A DNA stretch of 64,000 nucleotides from Elephas maximus indicus (GCF_024166365.1 NC_064842.1:23655001-23719000), one strand, 5' to 3'; shown: positions 1 through 13,264, numbered from the stretch's first letter. Made by a program: numbers and translations. Notes: generated by a model not told the origin, from the sequence alone.

Positions 1-1834
1 TTCCTATTTTGCTGAGAGTTTTTATCATGAATGGGTGTTGGACTTTTACAAATGCCTTTTCCTCATCAATTAATGAGATCGTGTGGTTCTTCCGTTTTAT
101 TTATGTGATGGATTATGTTGATTATTTTTCTAATGTTGAACCATGCATGCATACCTGGTGTGAGCCCCACTTGGTCATGGTGAATTAATTTTTTTTGTAT
201 GTTGTTGAATTCTACTGGCTATAATTTTGTTGAGGATTTTTGCATCTATGTTCATGAGGGATATTTGTCTGTATTTTCTTTCTTTGTGGTTTCTTTACCT
301 GGTTTTGATATCAGGGTTATGGTGGTTTCATTGAATGAGTTTTGGAATATTCCATCCTTTTCTATGCTCTGAAATACCTTTAATAGCAGTGGTGTTAACT
401 CTTCTCTGAAAGTTTCGTAGAATTCTCCAGTGAAGCTATCAGGGTCAGGGCTTTTATTTGTTGGCAGTTTTTTTAAATTATCTCTTCAATCTCTTCTTTT
501 GTTATAGGTTTATTTAGTTGTCCTACCTGTTTGTGTTAGTTTAGGTAGGTAATGTGTTTCTAGAAATTTATCCATTTCCTCTAGGTTTTTTAATTTGTTG
601 GAGTACAGTTTTTCATACTATTCTGTTATGATTTTTTAAAAATTTCAGTTGGGTCTGTTGTGATATTGCCTATCTCATTTCTTATTTGGGTTATTTGCTT
701 CCTCTCCTGTTTGCATTTTGTTGGTTTGGCCAATGGTTTATTAATTTTGTTAATTTTTTCAAAGAATCAGCTTTTGGTCTTGTTAACTCTGAATTGTTTT
801 TCTATTCTTTATTTCATTTATTTCTGCTCTCATTTTTATTATTTCCTTTCTTCTGGTGTCTGTGGGCTTCTTTTGCTGCTCTCTTTCTATTTGTTTGAGT
901 TGTAGGTTTAATGTTTTGATTTTGGCCCTTTCTTCTTTTTGGATGTGTGCATTTCTTGCTATACATTGACCTCTGAGCACTGTTTTAGCTGTGTCCCAAA
1001 GGTTCTGGTAGAATGTGTTTTCATTGCCATTTGATTTTGAGAATTTCTTTATTCCATTCTTAATTTCTTCTATAACCCAGTAGTTTTGGGGCAAGATGTT
1101 GTTCAGTTTCCACGTATTTGATTTTTTTTTTTTTTTTCTGTTATTGATTTCTACTTTTTTGGCTTTATGGTCAGAAAAGGTGCTTTGTAATATTTCAATG
1201 TTTTGGATTCTGTTAAGACTTGCTTTGTGGCCTAATATGAGGTCTACTCTGGAAAATGTTCCATGTGGTTTGGAGAAGAAAGTATACTTGGCTGCTGTTG
1301 GGTGGAGTGTTCTGTATATGTCTATGAGATCAAATTGGTGGACTGTGGCATTTAGATCTTTCATGTCCTTATTGAGCTTGTTTCTGGTTATTCTGTCCTT
1401 CACCGAAAGTGGTGTGTTGAAGTCTCCTACTATTATTCTGGAGCTGTTTATTTCTCTTTTCAATGCTGTTAGAGTTTATTATGTATTTTGGAGCCCTGTT
1501 ACTGGGCACGTAAATATTTATTATGGTTATGTCCTCCTGGCGTATTGACCCTTTAATCATTATATAGTGTCCTTCCTTAGCCTTTGTGGTGGATTTTGCT
1601 TCAAAGCCTATTTTGTCAGAGATTAATATTGCCACTCCTGTTCTCTTTTGATTGTTTTTTTCCATCCTTTGAGTTTTAGTTTGCCTTTGAATCTAAGCTG
1701 TATCTCTTGTAGGCAGCATACAGATGGATTGTGCTTTTTTAAATGCATTCTGCCACTCTCTGCCTCTTTATTGGTGCATTTAGTTCATTTACATTCAGTG
1801 TAATTGTTGACAGGTATGAGTTTAGTGCTGTCAT
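1..1834 (-). pseudogene. L1 ORF2 remnant (endonuclease domain)
   Basis: The ORF2 start near 1834 reads MTALNSYLSTITLNVNELNA, which is the conserved N-terminus of the L1 endonuclease. Next come INIYVPSNRAPKYI (1369-1665) and VGDFNTPLS (in 783-1463), the latter being the catalytic D-x-N region, and later SDHKAKKVEI with the catalytic SDH motif. The pieces lie in different frames, so the gene is broken by indels. Normal function is target-site nicking and reverse transcription of L1 RNA. Sequence left of about 780 continues toward the reverse transcriptase but is fragmented. Confidence 0.85.
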
Positions 1835-2269
1835 TTTGATGTCTTTTTGGGTGTGTGTGTGTGTGCCTGTTGACAGTTTCTTTGTTCCACTTAATTTTCT
1901 GTGCTGAGCTGTTTTCATGTATTTCCTTTTCATCTTTTTCACTGTCGTTGATTTTGTATTTGCTAAGTCTTTATGTTTTTCTTTTTTGATGTGTAGAATT
2001 CTTAGTTTCCTTTGTGGTTACCTTAATATTTACTTCTATTTTTCTAAGTTTAAACCTATCTTTTATATCTTGATATCGCTTTGACTTTCTCTCCATATGA
2101 AAGTTATATGACTACATTATTTGGTCCCTTCTTTTTGTTTTAATGTTGTCATTTTTTACATATTGATGTCTCTGTTTCTCTATTTTCAGCATTTTAGCTT
2201 TGATTTATTTTTTTTTACTTCCCTATCTGGGTTGATATCTGGCTGCCCTGGCCTGTGTTCTAGTCTTGG

Positions 2270-3242
2270 GTTATCTGATATTATTGATTTTCTAACCAGA
2301 GAATTCTCTTTAGTATTTCTTGTAAATTTGGTTTGGTTTTTACAAATTCCCTAAACTTCTGTTTATCTGGTAATGCCCTAATTTCACCATCATATTTGAG
2401 AGACAGTTTTGCTGGATACGTAATTCTTGGCTGGCAATTTTTTTCCTTCAAACCTTTATATATGTCATCTTGTTGCCTTCTTGCCTGCATGGTTTATGCT
2501 GAGTAGTCCAAGCTTAGTTTTATGGACTCTCCTTTGTAGATAACTTTTCATTTATCCCTAGCTGTTCTTAAAATTCTCTCTTTATCCTTGGTTTTGGCAA
2601 GTTTGATTATAATATGTCTTGGTGACTTGCTTTTGAGATTTACTTTGTGTGGGGTTTGATGAGCTTGTTGGATAGACATCTTCTCATCTTTCACGATATC
2701 AAGGAAGTTTTCTACAAACAAATCTTTGACAATTCTCTCTGTATTTTCTGTTATCCCCCCCTTTCTGGTACTCTACTCACTTGTAGGCTATTCCTTTTGA
2801 TAGAGTCCCACATAATTCTTAGGGTTTCTTCATTTTTTTAAATCCTTTTTATCTGATTTTTCCTCAAATGAGTTGTTGTCAAGTGCTTTATCTTTAATTT
2901 CAAATAATTCTGACTTCCACTGCCTTAGTTCTGCTCCTGTGACTTTCTATTAAGTTGTCTAGTTCTGAAATTTTGTTAATCCTTTGGATTTCTATTTGTT
3001 GTCTCTATGGATTCTTGCAGCCTGTTAAATTTGTCATTATGTACTTGTATAACCTTCTTAATTTCCTCTTTTGCATTGTCTGTGTATTCCTTGGCTTGTT
3101 CTGCATTTTGTCTGATCTTCTTCCTGATCTCTTGAAGAACTCCATATATTAATCTTTTGAATTCTACCTCCAGTAATTCCAAGAAGTTATCTTCCTCTGG
3201 GAGGTTTCTTGGTTCTTTGTTTTGGAAGCTTGCTGAAGCCAT
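2270..3242 (-). pseudogene. L1 ORF1 remnant (RNA-binding protein)
   Basis: The N-terminal part begins near 3242 with MASASFQNKEPRNLPEEDN and carries a coiled-coil-like region rich in E, K and Q (VLQEIRKKIRQNAEQAKEY). The C-terminal part in 2281-2490 contains ITYPAKLSLKYDGEIRALPD and KQKFREFVKTKPNLQEIL, characteristic of the L1 ORF1p C-terminal domain. The total of about 970 nt matches the usual ORF1 length of about 330 residues. The frame is interrupted between the two parts. The protein normally trimerises and coats L1 RNA. Confidence 0.82.
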
Positions 3243-4658
3243 CACGGTCTGCCTGTTTATGTGATTTTGTATTGACTGTTGCCTCCAAGCCATCAATAAG
3301 TTATTATATTTATTTATCTTATGTTTGCTTACTGTGTCGTAGCTTCTTGTTTTGTTTTGTTTTGTTTTGATATGTCCAAATAGGCATGTTGTGTGAGCTT
3401 CTTTGATTACTGACTTCTTCGAAGCTCTTACATCCTGTCACCAGGTGGTTAGAGCTGTTACTAGGTATGTGAGCTCAGGGTTCCATTTACTTGTGTGGAT
3501 TCAGCTCAGGTGTCCAGGTCTTGAGTCACCAAGTGTGTGGCATGGGATGATTGGAGCAGGCACAGGTATCTGGCTGCAGTAGGGGGTCATGTGCTGATCA
3601 AGGGAATGGGGCTGACGGCTGCCCCAAAGTGTTTGTGTGTAAGGCGTAACCCTGTTCCCTACGGTGGGTAGGGGGGTGGGTTTTGTTGCTGGACATTGGG
3701 CACCCAATGCTGTTGGCTATAAGGACTGGGAGGCACCACTTACTCTTGGACTCCTGTCGTGGGTGGCTGGGTGGAGTGGGTGGAGCCACCAGTCCTCAGG
3801 CCCCTGATGTGGGTAGGTGAGGATCCTGCTTAATGGGCAGGGTGGTGTCAAATGTAACAAATTTGCCACTCCCCCTTATAACGGTTGCAGTTGAAAATAG
3901 GCTTCAGGTACATATTGTTTCATAGTGTGCTAGTGAGGGCCTATGATGCTAAAATGGACCCACACAGGTTTATGCAGGGGTGAAAGGCATTCAAAGTTCG
4001 TGGACACCTTATGCATGTGCCTAGGCAAAGGGCCTGTGCCTGCCCTGAGTTCCTGGCTTAGGGGGCCTGGCAGATTATTTTTTCCTATTTGTTAATTTCT
4101 TCCCTCTCCAAAGCTGGGAGAATGGCTTGGAGCATGTGATGGGCCCTACTTCTGGCCCAGGGAGCACATCAATTACTGAAGTCAGACCAGGGCCCAGAGC
4201 AGAGTGAGGAGGGGGCAGGTAAGTGGGAGAGAGGTACTTCCCAAAGTGGGGAAGTTTTTTTTTTTTTTTGTCTGCGCAGTAGATTAGACACTTGTACTTA
4301 TCTTTCACTGATTCAGAGCTGCTTCTCCCTGGTTCCGGAGGCGTGGGGAGACTCACCACTGCTCACTTTCTTCCGATGTGGAAAATATGTCCTGAGTGCT
4401 ACTGCTTGCTTCAACCCGCATGCACCAGCTGAGCCAAGCTGCAGGGTGCTGGCCAGGTCAGGTCTGGCAAATCCTTGCTGCTTCTAAAACGTCTCTCCCT
4501 CCCCCTGCTGATCAGTCTGACTCCTCAACTTTGTCTTTGATGTTCAGGGCCTCTAGATTGTCATATATAATGAATTCACTTGTTTTTTCATGTCTTTGTA
4601 GTAAGAGGGAACACAGGAAGCATCTGACTACTCTGCTGTCTTGGCCCTGCCTCTTGAG
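3243..4658 (-). promoter_or_regulatory. L1 5' UTR / internal promoter remnant
   Basis: About 1.4 kb between the ORF1 start and the L1 5' end; it is richer in G+C than the flanks and codes for nothing. In intact L1s this region holds the internal RNA polymerase II promoter. Assignment rests on position and on the typical 5'-terminal motif near 4611-4658. Confidence 0.6.
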
Positions 4659-5849
4659 GTTGTCTTATACTGCTTGTTTTCTCTCAAGAATGGGTCACAT
4701 TCTTGTTTCTTTGTATGTTGAGGAATTTTGTATTTTGTCCTGAGCTTTTGGATATTGTTTTGTGGAGAACGTGGATTCTGTTATAGTCCTTCAAAGAGTA
4801 TTGATATTTTTGTTTGTGGGCACTTAATTCGTTGGAGTCCAACTTTCTTGAGTCCAACTACAAACTCTTATCTCATGGGCAGCAGTCCAGTTCTCTTTTT
4901 CCTTGGCTGGTCTATTCATAATTTGCCTAGTGTATGTGTGAGTTAAGGGCCAGCCAGAGATTTGAAGGGACTTTATACACAGAATTTGAGGCTACCCGTC
5001 TCTAGCTCTCTTTCTAGAATTCCCTTATTTCCCAGTAGCTGTGGTTGCCATGAACCCTGTCTTTTGGCCAGTAGGACTGCTACTTTGGAGGTTTTAGCTG
5101 TCACATGCAGCACCATTTCTGAGCCCTGCCTTCATGCCCCATGCATTGTTGTCTTCCATGTTCAACTCCTTCCTTTGCCTCAGAATCTACTTATGTTCAC
5201 TGTCCCAAATCTCAGTGGTTGCTTTTTTAATTTTGTTCAGATTTTGTAGTTACAAACTGTAGGAAGGTTAGTCCATTAGAAACTTACTCAGCCATACTAA
5301 AAATGGAACTCCAAAACTAATGTTTTTAATCATTTCTCTACATTGTTTTCCTAAAGCACAGTTGAAAATAGAATATTGAATAAACTCAATTAATTATGTA
5401 AATTTCACATTTATTACTTACAGTAGTATGTTTGGGATAGTATGCTAGGAAGCTGTCAGTGTAGAGTTTCTTCTTGAAGTGCTCTTTTACATTGACTTTT
5501 GCAACACCACTCTTTTGTGGCTCTCAGATTTTAATCCCCAGGTCAATTTTTCTGAGTTTCCTTTTATGATGACTCTGTTTTTGTTCTTCTTTAGACACTG
5601 ATTTCAACCTGATCTCAGGTTACTTTATTTCTTTCTTTTTAAGTTTATTCCTACTTCTCTAGGCAATTTTCACAACCTATCGATTTCAACCACCATCTGA
5701 ATGCAGATGGTTCTTACAGTAAAATCTTACAGATTGTACCTCTCTCCTGATTTCCAAATCAGTAGCCACTATTAGACGTGAATGTCCAGCAGACATTATG
5801 GATTCTTCAGTTCCTTCTACACCCAAACTTTTTCCTCCTCTTCCTCCCA
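4659..5849. other. No gene; possible old LINE/LTR debris
   Basis: The 4659-5250 part (for example TTTTGTATTTTGTCCTGAGC) has the look of an ancient L1M or LTR-internal fragment, but I cannot assign it. In 5250-5849 I see nothing recognisable. Confidence 0.3.
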
Positions 5850-6140
5850 TTTTATTTATTCATTAAATCAACAAATATTTATTGAATGCCAAATACATTC
5901 CAGCTACTGCTTTCAATCTACAGAATTAGTACCAGGGGGGAAAAGAAAAGTCTCTTCCTTTATGGACTGACATTTTAGTGAGACAGACAATACACTAGTA
6001 AATACATAACTATATGAGGTAGGGACAAGTGCTATGAAGAAAAGCAGAGTAAGGGAATAAAAACTTGGGGGTTACTATTCTTGATAGGCTTTTCAGAGAA
6101 GTTTCTCTGAGGTGCTGAAACTAAGAAGAAACCTGATGGA
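5850..6140 (-). mobile_element. L2 LINE 3' fragment
   Basis: On the plus strand this reads ATTAAATCAACAAATATTTATTG and continues into a 'shipment' of the reverse-complemented L2 3' end (tggactgacattttagtgag, then an aagtgctatgaagaaaa-like part). Degenerate, non-coding. Confidence 0.6.
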
Positions 6141-6199
6141 AGAATTTCCCTTTACTCATTTTTTTTGGTGAATGGAGCCACTGTTTGCCAAGGTATCTA

Positions 6200-7430
6200 G
6201 TCAAGAAGCCAGACTGTCATCTTAAATTCATACAGTCCTCTTAAATTCTATCTGCTTTCTCACTTTTCACATATAAAGATCCAAGAAGTCCTCTTATATA
6301 TTTTACCTCTTTAACATTTATTCAGCTCCAAATTTCTATCTCTACTGGTTAATATCTTACTTAAGTCCTATTTCCTCCTTGGGTTGCAATAGTCTTTTTA
6401 AAGATCTCCTGGCTTCTAGGCTTATACTCCTCTACCCTATCCTCCACTCTGGTGCTAGAGTAGCCTTCATTAAACCAGAAACAGGTAATGTTACCAGTTT
6501 AAGCCTATTCACTGGCTCTATAATCTACTGGAAACCCTGGTGGTGTAGTGGTTAAGTGCTACGGCTGCTAACCAAAGGGTCAGCAGTTTGAATCCACCAG
6601 GTGCTCCTCAGAAACTCTATGGGGCAGTTCTACTCTGTCCTATAGGGTCACTACGAGCCAGAATCTACTCGACAGCACTGGGTTTTTTTTTTTTTTTTTT
6701 TTTTTTTTGGTATAATCTACTGCATAAAGTTTCTTGTTATCTAGCCCAATTCTACATTTGTCCTTATCACATACTCTTCCATCTCCCCCACATCCTATTC
6801 TCCATGTAGAACTAATTCTTCTGCTATGCTATTTCACATTTCTGTTTTCCATCCTTTTTCCCCTCAGGTTGCCACCTCTCTTGGAAATGCCTCATCATCT
6901 ACCTGCCAACAACCATTAGAAAAGCTTTTAGGATTTTGCATTTAGAACAAACTTCTAGGTGATGTTCATACTGCTGGCCTGTTACTGTGAGTGGCAAGGG
7001 CATAGATAACACTAAGATGCCCTTTAAACCAAGAGTATAAGGGATTTACATTAGTTTCATACCACAAAATTCCTTCTTAAGTCCCCAGCCCTATCTTTCT
7101 CCACTTTTCCTTAGTGTTTCCATCTAGCCTGAACTAAATTGCAGCTCCCTAAAGACACGATGCCCTCTATGTGCCTTTGTGCACTGTATTCCCATCAGGA
7201 TTTCTCTTTTCCCCTTTCTCTTGCCTAACTCCTACTCATCCCTCTAGATTTGGCTTTTTGTACTTTCTGGGTTGCACATTAAAATGTTGTAATTATTGCC
7301 TTACATTCCTGTTTCCCCAACTTGCTGTTAAGTTCCTTGAAAAGATTCAGTCTGATTTCTTTTTGAATGTGCAGTTATCAGCTCCATGCCTTCACACAAA
7401 GTAGATGTTAAAGCAATGCATGGTGATGAA
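6200..7430 (+). mobile_element. L2/L3-type LINE remnants (interrupted by AfroSINE)
   Basis: Pyrimidine-rich sequence typical of the C-terminal and 3' parts of L2-family LINEs, such as the TTGGAAATGCCTCATCATCT stretch and the later TTAAGTTCCTTGAAAAGATTC. The AfroSINE at 6531 splits it. Strongly diverged; boundaries approximate. Confidence 0.5.
6531..6708 (+). mobile_element. AfroSINE (short form)
   Basis: tRNA-derived SINE with an A-box region (gtggttaagtgctacggctg), a B-box region (cagtttgaatccacc), the 3' core ggggcagttctactctgtcc and a T-rich 3' end. Target-site duplication TATAATCTACTG flanks it at 6519-6530 and 6711-6722. Confidence 0.93.
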
Positions 7431-8109
7431 GGAGTTCATACCGCAAAAATGTAAAAAGACACAAATGCAAAGCTAATTTATGAAAACAAAGAAATAATCT
7501 TTTCATACTTTTCCATTAGCATTATGCTTAGTTTTCACTTCTTACATTTCCTTTCCTCTATCCATTTCTTCAGCAACATATTACTTTCCTTTCCCTCATC
7601 ATCTTCTTACAGGCCTTGACTACTTAATCTGTATCCAATGAAATTTTACATTTAATTTCTGAATTTCTCTTACATTAACAATGTATAAAATGGATAAGAC
7701 TTATTTCTTAAAATTGCATATGGAGAATTTCAACTTTTTCTAAAACTGCATTTGGAGGTAGCAGAATGATTATTTTATCTCTGAAAACAAGCATTTATTA
7801 AATATCTAACTACTAACAACTGTTAGGAAACCCTGGTAGCATAGTGGTTAAGAGCTATAGCTGCTAACCAAAAGGTCGGCAGTTCAAATCTACCAGGCAC
7901 TCCTTGGAAACCATAAGGGGCAGTCCTACTCTATCCTATAGGGTTGATATGAGTTGGAATCTACTTGACGGCAATGGGTCTTTTTTGAATAACTGTTAAG
8001 CCTGAAATAAGAACTTAAAAAAAATTTAAGTGCAGACACTCTAACTTACTTTTCTCCAATGTTAAATATGATGGCTGGATTTTGCAAGTATCCTTAGACA
8101 ATATGCACA
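7430..8109. other. Intergenic, nothing beyond the SINE
   Basis: AT-rich unique-looking sequence downstream of FMN2 apart from the AfroSINE at 7826-7987. No ORF or motif stands out. Confidence 0.4.
7826..7987 (+). mobile_element. AfroSINE (short form)
   Basis: Shares the SINE head (ggaaaccctggtagcatagt), B box and tail (gttggaatctacttgacggc). AACTGTTA repeats flank both ends as a probable target duplication. Confidence 0.92.
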
Positions 8110-9669
8110 TAGCAGTCATACAAATATTTTTATTATTTATTTTATTTTCATATAAATTAACATTCTAGAAAAATTGAAATAGAAACACTAAATACAGTAT
8201 TGCACATAGCGATCTTTGTTAAATGCTCTATTATTTCATCAAAGAATGGTAATGTACACAGTGGAGGGACTGAAGGGGACAGGAAGACTACAAAACAACT
8301 AAAGAACCCACTACTGTTTCTTTGCACTTAAACAACAAACTAAAATGTAGGCAACCATACTTTACATAAATATAAACATGGTTATGACTCAGAACATTGT
8401 TTTTCTTTTTAAGCTGCTTTCCAAAGTTGGTTCACAAAAGCCATAATTTCTCCCTTTATCCACAACCATAACTCCCAACAAATATCATTAAAAGGAATTT
8501 AAAAAAATCTATTAATGAGTGACAAAACCACCACAATGCGTCAAAGTACTCTCAGAAAGAGTGGGAGTTTTTTTTTTTTTTCTTGTTTAAAGTAAAACAA
8601 AATAAAATCCTTTCCTAGGTTCTTTCAGATAGTAAGTCATTACATCTTCATTTCACAGCTTTAGTCACCTGCCATAACACATAAAGAGCCAGGGCATTTC
8701 CTGTTCTCCCTCTGTCCAACCCCAACCACTTCAAAATACTCAGGCAGCTATATTTAATTAACACATTCTATATATATGTCCATTCATCAAAAAACTTTAT
8801 TATTATTATAATTTTTTTTTGCCAACAAGTGATGTTTGTAAATTTTATGAGCCTAAATTTATTTAAATTCCTTCAAAATATTGGGACACATTTTCTTTGT
8901 GAAGGGTAATGGTAAAAGTTACAGAAAGGCACACCTGTAATTTACTTCTGCTGCAGATCAGCTCTTTATAGGGTCGAAAGGGGCATATTCTGATAAGCAA
9001 CCTCATTAAACTTGAAACTCTGATTCTTGTCTGTATTAAATAATTTACTAGAAAGGGGTTTTCCTTCTGCTATGCTTTTTTTCTATTAATTATCAGACTC
9101 GAGTAAAAGAAACTATGATAATCTTATTTCAAAAATATTTAGTTATGGGGAACAACCAAAGAGTTGGGAAAGTGTTGATTATGTTATAGAAATGGTACTT
9201 AAATTTTAAAATAGAAAACTTACATGTAGACATGAAACCGATACAAACAATCCACCAGAAAGAGCATTTTACTCCTAAGTCTAAATGCAGTGATGTGGAG
9301 TACTGGTTGTCAGTAGAAAGGAAAGTGTTTTGCTGTGACAAGGAATATTCTCACCGAAGTATATTTTAGTTTACTGTGTAGCATGTTCAGAATTAATGCA
9401 GATACTGCCTCTTACACTTGCTGTTTTGGTCTATCGGTGTAATGCCATAAACTTTTACAAAAAGAAAAAATGTCAAAACTCTCCACTGGTCTACTGCTTT
9501 TGCATTTTACATGAATGTACAGTAAAATTCAACAATCAGTGAACTGTCTAGAAAACGCAAAGATTATGCAAGAGGTCAAGAAGAAGAATGAATTGAACGA
9601 TGTCATTTCCTTTCCGCCCTCAGGTCAGCTGAATTTTGTGGAAGTGGTTAAATGACTGGTTTTCATTGC
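8110..9669 (-). other. FMN2: FMN2 probable 3' UTR
   Basis: This is the sequence after the TGA at 9670, about 1.5 kb. It is free of recognisable interspersed repeats, unlike almost every other stretch of this size in the window, which fits an exonic 3' UTR. It is AT-rich and ends at a cluster of AATAAA hexamers on the minus strand (8129-8146). Another AATAAA at 8801-8796 could give a shorter form. The distal end is inferred; no cDNA can be consulted. Confidence 0.6.
8129..8146 (-). promoter_or_regulatory. Cluster of poly(A) signals for FMN2
   Basis: Three AATAAA hexamers occur on the minus strand at 8146-8141, 8141-8136 and 8134-8129, downstream of the FMN2 stop codon. Cleavage would be expected 10-30 nt further on, near 8100-8120. 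Such AT-rich runs also arise by chance. Confidence 0.5.
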
Positions 9670-9696
9670 TCAGGTTTTCATGCTTATCTTTGCTTT
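9670..9696 (-). CDS. FMN2: FMN2 terminal coding segment (8 codons + stop)
   Basis: The last exon starts at 9696 on the minus strand after an acceptor with a T-rich tract ending TTTATTTTCAG. It encodes only KAKISMKT and then TGA at 9672-9670. These eight residues finish the basic FSI tail begun in the previous exon, giving the ending GIKAKISMKT that I remember for formin-2. Joining is phase 0 with no leftover bases. The rest of this exon is 3' UTR. The tiny coding part is far too short to stand alone as an ORF; it is supported by the splice signal, the phase and the match to the known formin-2 C-terminus. Lysines in this segment are expected to contribute to contact with the Spire KIND domain. 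Confidence 0.92.
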   Translation of the reverse strand, partial: KAKISMKT

Positions 9697-9999
9697 CTGA
9701 AAATAAACACACCAGATAAGAGTTATAGTTAGAAAGAGGAACTTTAAAAAATGTATGGAGTTTTGTGTAGCCTACACAAGTCCTTCTCATTTGGATCAAA
9801 TTCTCTGGGAGTAAGTTCTACAGATCCAACAGCATACAATGGAAAACAAAAATATACGTAGAATCCATTTTATCTTTCAGAATTTTCACCAAGATGACCC
9901 ACCAACATTTTGAGGGGGGAAAAAGAAAGTTTTTAAGGTATAACTTTTAGTCCGAGTAAAAGAGTGCCAACTCCTTATTCTCAGCCCTAAGCACATGTT

Positions 10000-10203
10000 C
10001 TTGTTAGGTGCTGTTGAGTCAATTCCAACTCAGCATCCTTATAGGAGAGAGTAGAACTGCCCCAGAGGGTTTCCTAGGCTGCAATCTTTATGGAAGCAGA
10101 TCGCCAGGCCTAGGTCTTTTCTCTCGTGGAGTTGCTGGTGGGTTCGAACTACCGACCTCTCGGTTAGCAGTCAAGTGCTTAACCATTGTGCCACCAGAGC
10201 TCC
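10000..10203 (-). mobile_element. AfroSINE (long form)
   Basis: Antisense SINE in FMN2 intron. The plus strand shows the reversed tail (gctgttgagtcaattccaac), the extra middle module (ctgcaatctttatggaagca) and the reversed tRNA-like head ending ccaccagagctcc. Confidence 0.92.
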
Positions 10204-10475
10204 ATATATATAAACATAAAAATTAAGTTGGTTGCTTTGCTTCATGGTGAATGCGCCCTAATTCTCTCCTAGTCTTATAACAGCATGATTGAGACTAGTA
10301 ATTATTTCTCCTCAGTCAATATACTTTTAGAATTATACTTTAATCAAAAAAGAGTAGAAAATAAACCACGGTGTAAATATTTGCCATTAAATAAAATTTA
10401 TTTTGATACAGAGAAACTGAAGGGAATGCAGCTTTTAAATGAAGATGTAATTCTTAACTTTTCTAAATAAAACTA

Positions 10476-10634
10476 ACCAAACCTGCTACTGTTGAGTCAA
10501 TTTTGACTTATAGTGACCCTGTAAGACTGAGTAGAACTGCCCCATAGTGTTTCCAAGGAGTGGCTGGTGCAGTCAAACTGCTGACTTTTTGGTTAGCAGA
10601 CTGAGCTCTTAACCACTGCGCCACAAAGGCTCCA
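10476..10634 (-). mobile_element. AfroSINE (short form)
   Basis: Antisense copy, about 160 bp, lacking the middle module. Reversed tail ctactgttgagtcaattttg and head ttaaccactgcgccac are visible. Confidence 0.92.
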
Positions 10635-11415
<781 letters not shown>

Positions 11416-11869
11416 TCACTGCAACCTGCCCCATGGCAGGTAAGCAGGCCTCGACTTAATGGATTATTGGAGAAAATAATGCTAAATACACAGGAAAGTT
11501 ATCTGACAATCGCTTTAAAACCACAGAAAGTTAGAGCTGAAGGTTATTTCATCCTGGGGCTCTTAATCTGGAATGACAGGGTGATCAAATGGAATAGTAC
11601 ACAAACACGGATATTGTTGTGCAGAAGGAACATACCTGTCACCCTATTCTTCAGGAGTCTTATGTATAAGTAAAGAAATATACCACATTTTCAGGTGAGG
11701 GTACTATTACATAAATCAGAAGAATTAAAATAATTAAGCAGTATTATATAAAAATTCATGTTTATTTAAAATTATTTCAGATTTACTTTATATACTATAC
11801 TTACACATGAAAGTCAGTTACAATAATACATAGGCAATTTTTAAAAAAATTGAACTTCATCAATCATAC

Positions 11870-12027
11870 GTGTGCCCGTTGCCGTCAAGTCGATTCTGAC
11901 TCACAGCCACCCTACAGGACAGGGTAGAACTGCCCCATACGGTTTCCAAGGAGCACCTGGTGGATTCCAACTGCCGACCTTTTGGTTAGCAGCTGTAGCT
12001 CTTAACCACTATACCACCAGGGTTTTC
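11870..12027 (-). mobile_element. AfroSINE (short form)
   Basis: Antisense copy with reversed tail gttgccgtcaagtcgattct and reversed B box, ending accaccagggtttt. Confidence 0.92.
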
Positions 12028-12184
12028 TCATGAAGCATAGCAATGAATTATTACTTACTTCATAACAGAAAATAAAGATTGAATTAATAATAACAACAGT
12101 TAAAAACTTTTAGGATTGCTTTTTGAACACATACTCCGGGGGAAATCATACTGAATTTACCAGAGGTACAGTGAAAAGAAAATG

Positions 12185-12600
12185 CTCTTTGGAGATAAGT
12201 CCTGCATTGAGTTCTGGCTCTGCTCTTTGATACTGGGTAACGTCCTAACAGGAGCCCTGGTGGCGCAGTGGTTAAGAGCTTGGCTGCTAACTAAAAGGTT
12301 GGCAGCTGGAGTCCTCCAGCTACCAGCTACTCCTTGGAAACTCTATGGGGCAGTTCTACTCTATCCTATAGTTTCCTATGAGTAGTATATGACTTGATGG
12401 CAATAGGTTTGGCTTTTATGATTTAAAGTCCTAACATCAATTGCAGCTCAGTATTCCCCTGAACACAAAAGGGCTCGATGATAAATAGATGTATTACTTT
12501 TATTATTACAGAGTTGTTGCAAAGATCAAGTAATGATTTATTTTAAAAGTTCTTCATAAATTATAAAATACTATAAAAAAGTTATGATTGTTTTAATTAA
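12185..12600 (+). mobile_element. MIR SINE split by AfroSINE
   Basis: Left part (gagttctggctctgctcttt) and right part (tgttgcaaagatcaagtaat) resemble the MIR core and 3' region; the AfroSINE at 12251-12412 sits between them. Degenerate. Confidence 0.5.
12251..12412 (+). mobile_element. AfroSINE (short form)
   Basis: Starts ggagccctggtggcgcagtg, close to the family's usual head, and ends in the ttgatggcaataggtttggc tail. Confidence 0.93.
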
Positions 12601-13061
12601 ACAAATAGTAAAGAAATCTGTAAACTGGGATTCCATTAATAAAAGGGATGTTACAAGAAGGAAAATAACCTATCAGGTTGATTTATTTTTTATTATTGTG
12701 GTTTTCCTTGGGAATTAAAAATAAAATTATTTCTGGGGAAACAAAAAAGCCATGACTTAATATTAATAAAAGACCTTTTATGTAATCTTGAAGCCTAATT
12801 TCCTGAAAGAAATTAATGTAAATATACTTCTTTGACCCTGTGGCAAAAGATCTAATGGTAGAATTCATTTCACATACAACCAAATGAACAAATGAATGAA
12901 TAAACAGTCCTGTATAGCAGCTACAAGACTGATGATATAGTTTACATTAAAACATGACAAGTGAAAGTAATTCTGTTTGGACATAAAATACCCACTGGAG
13001 TTGATACTGTTATTAATTATAGAAATTGATGACAATTTAGAAGACACTCCATTGTTACTAA

Positions 13062-13264
13062 CGGGCCCTGGTGGTGCAGTGGTTAAGCATCAGCTGCTAA
13101 CCAAAAGATCAGCAGTTTGAATCTACCAACCACTCCACGGGAGAAAGATGTGGCAGTTGGCTGTAAAGATTACAGCCTTGGAAACTCTAAGAGGTAGTTC
13201 TACTTTGTCCTTTGGGGTTGTTATGAGTCGGAATCGGCTTGACGGCAACAGGCTTGGTTTGGTT
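13062..13264 (+). mobile_element. AfroSINE (long form)
   Basis: Contains the middle module gggagaaagatgtggcag and aaagattacagccttgg. Target duplication CCATTGTTACTA lies on both sides, at 13049-13060 and 13267-13278. Confidence 0.94.

Larger units (their letters stand above)
1..4658 (-). mobile_element. L1 LINE, 5' half (5' UTR, ORF1, ORF2 start), degenerate
   Basis: This is an antisense L1 cut by the window edge. Its 5' end is at about 4658, where the minus strand carries the gggccaagacagcagagtag-type start typical of L1 5' UTRs. A long 5' UTR (about 3243-4658) is followed by ORF1 and ORF2 with an intergenic gap of about 0.4 kb. Frameshifts and stops break both ORFs, so it is inactive. The 3' part, including most of the reverse transcriptase and the 3' UTR, is outside the window. 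Confidence 0.9.

Noticed and set aside
1096..1548. 150-codon plus-strand ORF
   Set aside because: Antisense shadow of the L1 ORF2 endonuclease region.
6531..6708. Candidate tRNA gene from the A-box and B-box motifs of the SINEs
   Set aside because: The motifs are tRNA-like but the sequence belongs to a dispersed SINE with LINE tail and target duplications.
1..8100. Coding exon of GREM2, the gene expected downstream of FMN2 in placental mammals
   Set aside because: No gremlin-like cystine-knot coding sequence is present in this part.
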